Source: Trichomonas vaginalis G3
Lineage: Eukaryota; Parabasalia; Trichomonadida; Trichomonadidae
Reading direction: 5' to 3'
Assembly (NCBI RefSeq): GCF_026262505.1
Contig: NC_067203.1
Location: 15,884,392 to 15,948,391 of the forward strand
DNA: 64,000 bases
Below are positions 1-9,870 of the stretch, piece after piece. Positions within the stretch are counted from its first letter, which is position 1; every line of letters starts with the position of its first letter. The notes under the pieces were generated by a model. That model was not told where the DNA came from. It ran no database searches and saw only the letters and a program-made list of their open reading frames with translations. The translations under genes were made by a program, and so were the position numbers.

Positions 1-1684
1 CTGCGATAGCGTAACCAGCAGCAGCTACTGCAGCACCCGAGAGAGTTGCGAAGAAAGCGCGTGACCAAGCTGTGTGGCTGAATGACTTAGCGAATGCTTT
101 GATCATGAATGAAGGTCTGCGCTCATAGTGGTGGACGCGAGGGATCTTTCTATCCTTGACGCCGCAGAGCTGGTAGATCGCCATCTGTGATGCACGGACT
201 GAGTATTCGACTGTGAAGACGACATCATCTGGAATCTCGATGAACTGAGATGTGAATCCGATGTTGACGCAACCCTTTGGAACTGGGAGAGGTCTGTCAT
301 TGCGGTGTCTGCACATGAACTGTGCTGTGATGAATGGCATGATGCATGGGCGGCAGATTGCGTTCTTGATTGTGCTCTTGTCGAATCTAAAGTGTCCGAT
401 GAGTTCTTCAAGAATCTCTTCTCCTGTGCAGTCAAGCATTCTCTTGTGGACGAAGTTTCCGACTCTGTCTGGGAAGAGACCGTATCCCCAGAAGACTTGA
501 ACTGTTGAAGGTTGGTTGAGGAAGTGTGGTTGCTTTGCAACGACGATTGACATGAGCCAGTTGCTGTCCTTGAATGTGACGAGAGCGCCTGTGCCTGGTT
601 CATTTCCTGACCACTTGATCTCCTGATCAAAGAAAGATGTGTCGTTGTTGATTGTGACTGTGAATGACTCCCAAACACTCTCTGGTGCACAGCCGAAGAA
701 TGGTTCTGGATCACCAAAGTCTTTAGAGATTGTTGAGAGCTTCTTCCAGAGTTGCCATGATGTGCCGTCTTCCTTTGTGAGCATCTTAGCTGGTTCTGTG
801 TGTGTACCGACGGATGCTGCATCTGTCATTGAGCCGTTCTGGACAATGACGATGTCTTCCTCGCGAAGATTGACTTTCTCTTCTTTGCCGTCTTTGTCTG
901 TGATTGTGATTGACTTAGCAACTTTCTTGTCTGTTGCTTTGTCAAAGTCAACATCAATGTCTGTAACTCTGTACTCGTTCTTGAAGACGACACCCTTAGC
1001 GCGAAGATCTTTCTCGAGAGGAAGGATGACACTGTCGTACTGGTTAAGTTCGCTGCGTGCAACACCTTCGAGTGTCTCGATGCGGACGAATTCGTGCATG
1101 AATCTAAGGAGATATCTTCTGAACTCTGCTGCACTGTGCCAAGGCTGGAATGCGAATGTTGTTGCCCACATGTACCAGAAGTTTGTTGTGAAGAAGTGTG
1201 GAGCGAAGTGTTCTGTGATCTTGCTGTCGCCGAGCTTGTCTTCATCTGTTCCACAGAGCTTGAGGAGAGAAAGTCTATCATTCATGTCGAATCCCATAGA
1301 CTTGACGTCGTATTTCATCCTGTTGTGATCAACGACACGAGCGTTGCTGTGTGTCTTGTACTCGTGTGTGAACTGGTGGAGTTCGTCGTATGCACTCATC
1401 TCTGGATTGTGTACTGACTTGATATCCTTGAGGAGATCTTGTAAGCATTCGTATGTTGGAAGATTAAACATTCTTCCGCCGCGGATGACGTATCCTGTTT
1501 CTGCGTTACCACAGCCATCCATTGAGCCTCCATTAACTTTGAGTGCTTCGTAGATCGTGATATTCTCTGGTTTGAACTTTGCATCTCTGATGAGGAAGAA
1601 AGCACCTGAGAGAGAGCCGATTCCGCCTCCAACAAAGAAGGCTTTCCTTTCACTGTTGTTAACCTGCATGGTTTGCTTAGACAT
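1..1684 (-). CDS. Oleate hydratase (myosin-cross-reactive antigen family), 3' end outside window
   Basis: Reading leftward from the ATG at 1684, one uninterrupted frame of 561 codons runs off the window edge. The N-terminus has a dinucleotide-binding loop (GGGIGSLSG, about residues 19-27) followed by FFLIRD. Next come GGSMDG and RGGRMFN, then an Asn/Phe-Trp-rich stretch with WATTFAFQPWHSAAEFRRY near residue 165. These are the ordered landmarks of the MCRA/oleate hydratase family, FAD enzymes that add water to the cis-9 double bond of oleic acid to give 10-hydroxystearate. Family members are about 590 residues, so only a short C-terminal piece should be missing. The last visible residues are Ala/Gly-rich and hydrophobic. 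Composition is clearly richer in G and C than the flanks, as in strongly expressed trichomonad genes. The family is mainly bacterial, so lateral transfer is likely (inference). Substrate was not tested. Confidence 0.85.
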   Translation of the reverse strand, partial: MSKQTMQVNNSERKAFFVGGGIGSLSGAFFLIRDAKFKPENITIYEALKVNGGSMDGCGNAETGYVIRGGRMFNLPTYECLQDLLKDIKSVHNPEMSAYDELHQFTHEYKTHSNARVVDHNRMKYDVKSMGFDMNDRLSLLKLCGTDEDKLGDSKITEHFAPHFFTTNFWYMWATTFAFQPWHSAAEFRRYLLRFMHEFVRIETLEGVARSELNQYDSVILPLEKDLRAKGVVFKNEYRVTDIDVDFDKATDKKVAKSITITDKDGKEEKVNLREEDIVIVQNGSMTDAASVGTHTEPAKMLTKEDGTSWQLWKKLSTISKDFGDPEPFFGCAPESVWESFTVTINNDTSFFDQEIKWSGNEPGTGALVTFKDSNWLMSIVVAKQPHFLNQPSTVQVFWGYGLFPDRVGNFVHKRMLDCTGEEILEELIGHFRFDKSTIKNAICRPCIMPFITAQFMCRHRNDRPLPVPKGCVNIGFTSQFIEIPDDVVFTVEYSVRASQMAIYQLCGVKDRKIPRVHHYERRPSFMIKAFAKSFSHTAWSRAFFATLSGAAVAAAGYAIA

Positions 1685-1695
1685 CTATTTCCAAA

Positions 1696-1700
1696 AATGA
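1696..1700 (-). promoter_or_regulatory. Initiator (Inr) of oleate hydratase gene
   Basis: On the minus strand the sequence TCATT lies 14 bases before the ATG, with the expected transcription start A at 1698. It fits the trichomonad initiator TCA(+1)Py(T/A) and gives the usual very short 5' leader. Confidence 0.6.
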
Positions 1701-2050
1701 ACTATTTTCTTGCTTATTTATTTCTTATCAAAATTTTTCTATGTATTCCTCTCAATCAGCGGATTCTCTCTCAATTCTCGATCAAAATAAATATCTATAA
1801 AAATTTTTTAATATAAATCAATATTTATTGTTATTTTATTCATTAGAATAATATAATCATTATATTTATATTCAGATTTTCCTCATTTAGCGGAATATTC
1901 TCAATATCCCGATCACTTTTGCTCAAATTTTTGTTGAGTTTATCTTCTCAATTGATATTTCAAATCATTATTACTTGCATTGTTTCGAATTTGTTAGACA
2001 TACTGAGATATTAATATTTTGCTCTCTCGAAATTAGTGTAATAAAAAATT

Positions 2051-2312
2051 TCAATTTTATTTTTCATATTCAAATGGACTGAGTGTTAACATTTAACATT
2101 TTTTGCTAATTGTCGTCAAAAATTAGGCGTAAAGCAAAAATTGATATTTCATATGGTTTTATGATAGATAAGCATTATATTCCCACTCATTATATTCGTA
2201 AATTTTGAGGTTTATCCTTCGCTTTTAAGATCATTGAATTTGATTTTTATATAAAATAGTTATATATTAGAAAATAATATGAGTTTATGTGATATTATTT
2301 TTCAGAAGATTT
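2051..2312 (+). repeat. 262-bp dispersed repeat, copy 1
   Basis: This block is repeated in inverted orientation at 52119-52380 with the same length. By eye I find only one difference between the copies. No terminal inverted repeats, target duplication or reading frame are visible in either copy. It begins TCAATTTTATTTTTCATATT and ends TTCAGAAGATTT. Near-identity over 50 kb apart means a recent copy event or a conserved function. The identity of the repeat is unknown to me. Confidence 0.85.
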
Positions 2313-3004
2313 TGTGTTCTTCTTCAAAATTTTATTTTTTATTAAAAAGAATCTTTACAAAATATACATTTACTTTAATTAATATTTAAAAACGTGCTCT
2401 ATCAAAAGTTCCAAAAATTCAATATTTTAGCTTTTCTGAGGTGTCACTTTTGATGAATTTCTGTTTACAACAATACATTTTGTAAAAAATAAAAACAATT
2501 TCAGAAATTTCATAATAAAAATTATAAGAAAAGAATAATAAAAAAGCTACTTGCAGCATCCACCTTTATTCTGCTTTTTATTAGCAGGTTGAGTAAGATC
2601 GACAGATTGGATCTGTGCGCTAATTAGCTCGATCTTGTTTATTAATAATGATAATATAAATAAAAATGTCAAGTATTTCTATCAGATTCTTATTTCAAGA
2701 AATACACTGACAATTTGAAGATATTTCAATTTTTTGGTGGTAAATTATGTAATCGTTATTGTTAAAAAGTGACGGATAAAAATTTTAAACTCCTACGAAT
2801 TTTCAAATAAAGTAATATCGCTGATAAAAAGTTTAAATACAATTAAAGTAGTTTTTATCTGCTTCATTGTACAAGACTGTAATGTGATCTCATTTGAAGT
2901 ATTTTGGATTTAGAGGTGAAATAAATTGACGTATTGCACCAGTATGTTATAATATGTCGCTTTATAATAAAATAATTATTATAATAAATTTGATTTTCAG
3001 CGAC

Positions 3005-3088
3005 GGCGCTACGCGCCTTTTAGCATTCTGGGCACTTACGTGCCCAGAATGCAAGCTTGAGAAATTTGAAACTTCGTTTCAAATTTCT
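3005..3088. repeat. Three tandem perfect hairpins
   Basis: Three back-to-back perfect palindromes are packed into 84 bases. 3005-3017 has a GGCGC stem with loop TAC. 3023-3052 has a 13-bp stem GCATTCTGGGCAC with loop TTAC. 3060-3088 has a 13-bp stem AGAAATTTGAAAC with loop TTC. The apices look alike: GCTACGC, ACTTACGT and ACTTCGT. The stems share no sequence. The cluster is much richer in GC than its surroundings. It resembles palindromic clusters seen in some bacterial, organellar and viral genomes, but its origin is unknown. Confidence 0.8.
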
Positions 3089-3804
3089 GCCTTGATGTTA
3101 TGTAAAAAGATTTTTTTGGGAAATTGAATGTGAAAATAAAACTTAGTTTTTTGTGAGATATGGATTTTTTTAGAAGATATTAGAGATCTAAGTCTCAATT
3201 TATAAAAAATTTTAAAATTGAGAGGAATTTTAATGATATTAATTTATTTGATATTTGGATTTTTTAGCAGATTTTAGAGATGTCATTCTCAATTTTTTAA
3301 AAAGCGGTTAATGTGTCGCGAGCATGAAGTCTAAAACGACAAATACTGAACTTTTTTAAAATTTGATTGGACAAATAAATTATACATTATATCAGCATTC
3401 TAAAACAATTAATAAAATCGAGTTTGGAAAATCCAAAATTTCAAGAAAAGTGACAAAAAATGCAAAATTGCCAGTATATGAGATTTTAATGTTACCAGAA
3501 TTCACATACCATACATAGTCTAATATTCATAATATAAATGAATTTTATTGACATCAATAAATTTGAATCATGGAGTTGATAAATATTAATAAGTTAATAC
3601 TAATATACATACAAATGTGAATCAATATATATTAAAATTATCGAGTTTTAATTTTTGAGTTTTGAATCTCCCGAATTTCCCATACAAACATATATTAATT
3701 TTATAAAATATAGAAATAAAATCAGATTCTACTATGCTTTTTGAAATGTGTCCAGGTGTTTGTATATATATTAATTTCAAAAAAAATTTTAAACCCCTAT
3801 TTTT

Positions 3805-5841
3805 ATGTCGAGTGCTAAAACTCGAGAGTCGGTCAAAGTTGCAGTCCGCGTAAGACCGATGAATTCTAAAGAAAAGAACGAGAAGTATTCAAATATTGTT
3901 AGAGCAGATAAAAGGAACTCATCAATCTATGTTAAGAATCCACAAGGCTCGGAGCTTCAGTTTACCTATGATTTTGTATATCCTGAGAACACAACACAAG
4001 AAGAAATTTACGAAAATACCGCCGCACCAATCGTTGCAGGAGTTTTAGAAGGATTTAATGGAACAATTTTTGCTTATGGTCAAACAGGCACTGGTAAAAC
4101 ATACACAATGGATGGTATAGCCGATGACAAAGAAAGACGCGGTATTGTTCCACGTGCTTTCGAGCATATTTTTGATTTTGCAACTGCTAATGCTGATACC
4201 CACAAAATTGTCATATCAGTTACATATGTCGAACTTTACAACGAAGAAATTCGCGATCTTTTAATTTCATCCAAAGAAAAACCAGTTCCACTTAAAATCC
4301 ATGAAGATCCACAAAAGGGTTTCATTATTAATGGTGTTAAAAGCAGACCAGCCAATAGCTTTGAAGAGCTTTGTAAGATTCAACGCGTTGGTTTTAAGCG
4401 TAGAATGACTAGAAAAACTAATATGAATGACGATAGCTCACGTTCTCACTCTGTTTTGACTCTTACAATCGAAACTCTTACCGAAATTGAAGGATCTCAG
4501 CACGTTCGCCAAGGCCGATTAAATCTTGTCGATTTAGCCGGCTCAGAGCGTATTGAGAAGACCAAATGTGACAAAGATGGTGTCATTGAAGGCATTTCCA
4601 TCAACTACGCTCTCATGGTTCTTGGTAATTGTATTTCCGCTCTTACAACTAAAGGAACTCTTCATATTCCATACAGAGATTCGTCACTTACAAAGCTTTT
4701 ACGTGATTCTCTTGGCGGAAATGCACGTACAGCTATGATCGCTAACATTGGTCCTGCAGATTTTAACTTCAACGAGACAGTTGCTACATTAAGATACGCG
4801 GAACGTGCCAAGAAGATCGAGAACAAGCCATCCGTCAACATGGATCCAAAGGACGCCATGCTTCTTGAAATGCAAAAGGAAATGCAGCGACTTCAAGACC
4901 AAATCAAAGGTGGTCCTGCCAAACCATCTCCAGAGCAGTTGAAAGCGATGGAAGAACAGCTCGAAAAAGAAAGACAGAAGATATCGGAATCAACATCCAT
5001 GGAAGAAGAGCAAAAAGAGAAGCTCAGCAAGCAACTTGAAAAGAAGAAGAAGAAGATTGAAGAAGAAAAAGCCAGGTTGGAGCATCACCAGAAGAAACTT
5101 GAAGAAATGTCAAAATATTTAGTTGGCGGCCAAACAAATCTTGTTCAAAGAACTAAAGAGCAGGAAGCAGAGATCCAAAGAGCCAAAGAAGCCATGCAAA
5201 AGAGAGTCGAGAAACAGAAGGAAATCGAAAAAGAACTTAATGATAAAAAGCAACAAGCGAAAGATTTGATTGCACAATGCAAAGATTTGAATGACAAGGT
5301 CAAGGTTGTTAGACAGATCCATAAGGATATGTGTGATAACTATAAGAACTTGCAAAACAAGTTCCCTGAAGTTCAGAAACAAATTTCTGAAGATAGAGAA
5401 CAAATTTCTGGTGAAATCGAATCATTGCAGAAACAAATCGCTGCTTTGACATTGGTTATCGATAATTTCATGCCAGAAGAAGAAGCAAATGAAGGAAAGA
5501 ATAATTTCGAATATGATAAGGAAGCAAGAAAATGGATTCCTAAAGAAAAATCTAAAGAAGAAGTTTTGAATAAGATTACAAATGTAAAACGACCAAAAAG
5601 TGCCAACGGTTTGCCAAGACCTACATTTATTTCAGGTGGAAAGAAGTTGTCACAACAACCTGCACAGGATGAAATAGAAATTTTGAACTTAGAACCAATG
5701 CCTATTGAGAGTTTCGTAAAAGATGGACCTCCTATTATAGATCTCGGTGCTTACGAAGAAGAGATTGAAAAAGAATTCGCTAAAGATGATGAGGCTGACT
5801 TAGAAGTTGAAATACCTAATAATTTACCAGGATATATGTAA
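3805..5841 (+). CDS. Kinesin-2-type motor protein
   Basis: A 678-residue protein with an N-terminal kinesin motor (about residues 8-345). Visible motifs are the P-loop GQTGTGKT (92-99), switch I SSRSH (211-215), switch II DLAGSE (243-248), HIPYRDSSLTKLL and the neck-proximal LRYAERAKKIENKP. Charged heptad sequence then predicts a long coiled coil (about 355-560), followed by a short tail ending with an acidic stretch. ESVKVAVRVRPMN and the LEGFNGTIFAYGQTGTGKT context are closest to the kinesin-2 (KIF3/KRP85-95) group, the plus-end anterograde motors of intraflagellar transport, which suits a flagellate. The kinesin-2 assignment is from motif memory; the kinesin assignment is certain. The ATG opens the motor directly. 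The stop is followed by AA, giving the TAAA end common in trichomonads. No clear initiator box was found; TTTCAAAA about 30 bases upstream is a poor match. Confidence 0.95.
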   Translation: MSSAKTRESVKVAVRVRPMNSKEKNEKYSNIVRADKRNSSIYVKNPQGSELQFTYDFVYPENTTQEEIYENTAAPIVAGVLEGFNGTIFAYGQTGTGKTYTMDGIADDKERRGIVPRAFEHIFDFATANADTHKIVISVTYVELYNEEIRDLLISSKEKPVPLKIHEDPQKGFIINGVKSRPANSFEELCKIQRVGFKRRMTRKTNMNDDSSRSHSVLTLTIETLTEIEGSQHVRQGRLNLVDLAGSERIEKTKCDKDGVIEGISINYALMVLGNCISALTTKGTLHIPYRDSSLTKLLRDSLGGNARTAMIANIGPADFNFNETVATLRYAERAKKIENKPSVNMDPKDAMLLEMQKEMQRLQDQIKGGPAKPSPEQLKAMEEQLEKERQKISESTSMEEEQKEKLSKQLEKKKKKIEEEKARLEHHQKKLEEMSKYLVGGQTNLVQRTKEQEAEIQRAKEAMQKRVEKQKEIEKELNDKKQQAKDLIAQCKDLNDKVKVVRQIHKDMCDNYKNLQNKFPEVQKQISEDREQISGEIESLQKQIAALTLVIDNFMPEEEANEGKNNFEYDKEARKWIPKEKSKEEVLNKITNVKRPKSANGLPRPTFISGGKKLSQQPAQDEIEILNLEPMPIESFVKDGPPIIDLGAYEEEIEKEFAKDDEADLEVEIPNNLPGYM

Positions 5842-5905
5842 AAATTTAATTTTACTTTTTATCAATTTTTCATTCTATAACTGCTTTGACATTGCAAGCT
5901 TAATG

Positions 5906-5974
5906 TTTTTTAAGCCAAACTGCGGATCGTTCGTTTTTCCTATAGGAAATTTAAAGTATCCGTTTGGCTTAAAA
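5906..5974. repeat. Stem-loop just after kinesin gene
   Basis: TTTTAAGCCAAAC and its exact complement GTTTGGCTTAAAA are separated by about 40 bases and lie 65-130 bases past the kinesin stop codon. A second short match (GCGGAT with ATCC) extends the stem. It may be a 3' end structure or a small palindromic repeat. Confidence 0.5.
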
Positions 5975-6585
5975 CTGGAGCTTAATGAGAGTTTAAATTT
6001 GAAAATTCGATGCTATGGATTTCCCAATTTCTATAAATTACCGATAAAATAAAAATTTCAAAAATATTCTTATCGAAAATAGGCAATTGATTTTTTCAAA
6101 AATAGCATTATGCATTTAAGAAATGAAAATATGATAATATCGTTTCAAACTATGACATAGCATTTCAAAGCTATACTATTCACACAATTTCGGGTCCAAA
6201 ATTGAATACCTCGTTCACAATTTTTCTGAGGATATTGACTCGAGATTTTATAACTACTATACGTTATCTGATATTGCCTTAATTATTTTTACCCAATATA
6301 GGCCTGTTCATGCGGTAACCAACGGTTTAATTCCGTGGAAACCACATAGCGGTATAGTTTTTGAAAATTGCGGAATAAAAATATACGATTTTTTTTTTAA
6401 TTTTTTCCAAGGAATTTCCACTGCAAGTATTGAAAAATAAATGTCAGAATAAACAATTTTATACTTTGTGAAAAGCTCATTATTATATAACACTAATATC
6501 TGGGGCTCTTTTACTTTTAATAACAAAAAATGGATGATATGGTATTTTATATATAAAAAAATTACCACCAATAACTTTTAAAATT

Positions 6586-8174
6586 ATGTCTGAACGAATT
6601 ATTAATGTGCGTAAATACAGTGAACTGAGAGATATCTAAAAGTACCATATTGATATATTTATTGCGCTGTATCATCTAAACACCGAAAATGAAGAAGATT
6701 TAAACTCGATTTACAAAAAGATAAAAACAGAATTGATTGATTCACGGAAATATCTCCCACGCAACATTATAAGAGATATTTTAAGAATTATTCCGTATAA
6801 TAACCGCTATACAAAGTCTTATTTGACACTCGCAAAACTTATTCTTGATGATTATCATGTAACAGTAGTCAAAAATATTAATGTAATTACTAATTACCTG
6901 TTTTATATAGATTATGGAATTAAATTAGACGATGAAGCTTTTTTCAAGTTATTTACATCTGAAAATCTCCATTATAATTCAGAAAATACAATTAATAGTG
7001 CAATTATGAATAATGACTTAGAAAGATTTATCGCATACACTGAAAGAAAAGATTTTAATAAGAATCAAAAACTGAAAAGTAGATTATATCCAACTACTGA
7101 TGAATTATCATTACTTGAATTATGCTGTTACCACGGAGCAGTTGATTGTTTCAAGTTTTTAAGAACAGAATTTAAATCCAGAATAACTCAAACCTGTCTT
7201 TATTTTCTTTTTTAGGCAGAAATCAAGAGATCATAAGTGGGTGTTTGAAATATCAAACACCAGATGAACATTGCATGATGTATGCAATTATTTCACACAA
7301 CATTGATTTTGTTACATTCTTGATGAATGAACACAATTTAAATATCGATTTAGTATCTTGTGGCGAATACAATAATCTTGACACGCTTTTAGTTTATTTC
7401 GATCAAACTAATGACATTGACACATGCTTTGTTTATTCATCGATGCTTGACATTCCATCTCTTTGCATAAATTTCCTTTCACTTGGTGCAGATATCAATT
7501 CAACTGCTAATAGATATAGGTGCGATTCTTATAAAACAACTGCTCTTCAATGTGCGGCAATTAATAATAATAAAGAATTAATTGAATATCTAATTTCAAA
7601 AGGGGCAAAGATTTGGAGAAACGCTCTTCATCTTGCAGCAATAAATAATAGTTACAATGCAGCAGAAGTTCTTCTTGCACATGGTATTGATGTCAATATA
7701 ACAAATGACTATGGATTAACAGCTCTTGATTATGCAATAACGAATAATTGCATAGAAACAATAAAATTGCTTTTGCGTAATAAAAAAGGACAAACTGCTC
7801 TTCATGATGCAACAATAAATAAGAGTAAAGAAATAATTCAATTCCTTCTTTCACATGGTGTAAATATCGATGAAAAAGATGAAATGGGATATACGGCTCT
7901 TCATTTTGCAGTAATTGCTAATAGTAAGGAAATAATTATACTTCTCCTTTCATACAATCCAAATGTCGATGAAAAAGATAAATATGGGAAAACTGCTCTT
8001 CATTATGCAGCAATCTATAATTACAAAGATATGGCTGAATCACTTATATATCATGGTGCAAATATCAATGAAAAAGATAATTATGGGAAAACAGCTTTAA
8101 ATGATGCATTAGGTAACAATAGTAAAGAAGTAATTGAACTCCTTCTTTCACATGATGCAAATTCAAATTCTTGA
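6586..8174 (+). pseudogene. Broken ankyrin-repeat gene (DUF3447-type N-terminus)
   Basis: The frame starts at the ATG at 6586 (MSERIINVRKYSELRD). It meets an in-frame TAA at 6637-6639 and continues in the same frame with KYHIDIFIALYHLNTENEED and KIKTELIDSRKYLP, the characteristic N-terminal helical region of the large trichomonad ankyrin family. Near 7205-7216, in a T run, the frame shifts by one base, and GRNQEIISGCLKY resumes in the next frame. The C-terminal half has about seven ankyrin repeats (TALHYAAI-type, with NNSKEIIELLLSHG). With the two lesions ignored, length and order are those of a normal family member, so decay looks recent. It could also be sequencing error, since one lesion lies in a homopolymer, but the stop codon does not. 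Confidence 0.85.
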
Positions 8175-8774
8175 ATTAAAGTTTTGACGAGAAATAAATA
8201 ATACCTTATATAATATGTGTTTTAATAATATTTTTGCTACATATGAATACAGATGTATTGTAGAAGTAGATTTTAGATTAATTTCTTATTACTTTCTATT
8301 TACTTTTTTCTATTTACATCTTGATTCTTCTTTTAGAGATCTTTTTTAGATTTTGAAACAGTGAAAAGATAGAGTATGATAAATGTATGCTATGTTTACG
8401 TTTATTCATAAAAATATCAATTCTATCATAGGGAAAAAGAAACTTTAAAATTGAATAGTTGTAAACTTGGATCGTGAACCTTGAAATCATCAAATTAATT
8501 CTTTCATAACTATTGAAATTGAATGCTTGGTAAATCCATATCCTTCACATCGATATATATTTGCAGAAAAATATTCTATAAGTTCTTACAAGTCACTTTC
8601 AATAGGGAATATATAAAAAAATATCGAAAATTGCTAGAAAATCAAATAGTTCAATAGAAAATTGTAAGCTATAGTCAATTCGCAATGCAGTAGAATTGAT
8701 CGTTCAAAAATATTATGGAAAATTTTAAAAAGGTATTAATTATCGAAATCTTAAGAGATATATATAATCATGAT
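8175..8774. other. AT-rich spacer
   Basis: This 600-base stretch lies between two convergent gene ends, the ankyrin pseudogene and the ARL3-like gene. No reading frame, repeat or RNA signature is visible. Confidence 0.6.
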
Positions 8775-9308
8775 TTATTTCATTGTCTGAACGAGCCACT
8801 TAAGTCCGTCGTCAAGACCGTCTCCCTTAATGGCTGAGCAGCCTTGAATTTGCCACTGACGGTCACGGATGTTGTGAAGTTCAAGTGAAATTGTGATCTG
8901 ATCTGGTGGAAGAGCTGATGCAAGATCTTGCTTGTTTGCAAAGATAAGAACGGGAACACCTTTAAGGTTCTCGTTTGAAAGAAGTGATGTAAGCTCTGTG
9001 CCTGTCTCCTCAAGACGAGCTTCGTCGCAGGAGTCAACAACCCACACAAGAGCGTCGGTGTTCTCATAGTAGTTATCCCAGTACTGACGGATGGCTTTCT
9101 GGCCACCAATGTCCCAAACATTGAATTTGAAGCCTTCGGATTGAATTGTTTTGACGTTGAAACCGCGTGTTGGTGATGTTGAAGTTGGATCTTCGTTGCA
9201 AAGGTTGCGGAGGATAGTTGTCTTGCCTGCATTGTCAAGACCAAGAAGAAGAATACGGCTCTCGTTAGCAGAGCGGCGCATCTGCTGAAGAAGACGAAGA
9301 AGACCCAT
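8775..9308 (-). CDS. ARF-like small GTPase, ARL3 type
   Basis: The 177-residue product matches ARL3 along its whole length (human ARL3 is 182). It has MGLLRLL at the start, G1 GLDNAGKT (23-30), switch II WDIGGQ (65-70), NKQD (125-128) and the IRDRQWQIQGCSA stretch before the last helix. I placed the start at the ATG at 9308 because MGLL is the conserved beginning of the family; an upstream in-frame codon would add nine unconserved residues. ARL3 cycles with its effectors (UNC119, PDE6delta) to release lipidated cargo inside cilia and flagella. Together with the kinesin-2 motor 3 kb away this gives two flagellar trafficking genes in the same region, though nothing shows co-regulation. Composition is GC-richer than the flanks, suggesting good expression. 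A TCATT initiator candidate lies 48 bases upstream. Confidence 0.93.
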   Translation of the reverse strand: MGLLRLLQQMRRSANESRILLLGLDNAGKTTILRNLCNEDPTSTSPTRGFNVKTIQSEGFKFNVWDIGGQKAIRQYWDNYYENTDALVWVVDSCDEARLEETGTELTSLLSNENLKGVPVLIFANKQDLASALPPDQITISLELHNIRDRQWQIQGCSAIKGDGLDDGLKWLVQTMK

Positions 9309-9870
9309 TCTGTTGAAAAAAAAACTAACGCACAAACAGACCTTTTCAATTGTAATGAAAATGGAGAAAGGATTTTACTTCCTGATTTGCTGATTTACAA
9401 ATTGCTATACCACTTTAAAGAATTTTTCTTTAAAGAACATTCATCAATTGCTTTTCCTAAAATTCGACGATTCTTCTTTCTTTATCTTTGATTAATGAAA
9501 GATTCTACATCGAAACAAAACAGACAATAGAATCGATTACATCATGAACAAACACAATAAAACAAACAAATTAAATATCTCATATTCTCTCACTCAAATA
9601 TTGATATATTTTTCTCAAACAGAGATGATTTCTAGCTGTTATCAATTTTTAATAATGTTGAGTCTTAATCTTTATTACCACTTGTCTCATAAGTTCGTTT
9701 CAAAGATGTGTATTTGAATGAGAGTTTATCTAATTTTGTTGATAATAGGCCAGCATGATAAATCAGTTTTATAGCTAAAGTCCATAACACAAAAATTGTA
9801 ATCAATAAAGAAATTCAAGAATATTCATTTGTTAAGCTCAAAGAATTATTAAATACAAAGAGTGTAATAA
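9309..9870. other. Spacer upstream of ARL3-like gene
   Basis: About 560 bases with no gene. The part next to 9308 must hold the ARL3 promoter. The rest is AT-rich and unremarkable. Confidence 0.6.

Larger units (their letters stand above)
1685..3804. other. AT-rich intergenic spacer
   Basis: No convincing coding frame is present. The spacer separates two divergently transcribed genes, oleate hydratase leftward and kinesin rightward, so it should carry both promoters. It also holds a 262-bp copy of a dispersed repeat (2051-2312) and a cluster of three perfect hairpins (3005-3088), listed separately. The rest is AT-rich sequence in which I see nothing. Confidence 0.7.

Noticed and set aside
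103-1281. Ser/Gln-rich minus-strand frames (239 and 151 codons) at the left edge
   Set aside because: They are in a different frame from the oleate hydratase, which explains the whole interval with conserved motifs.
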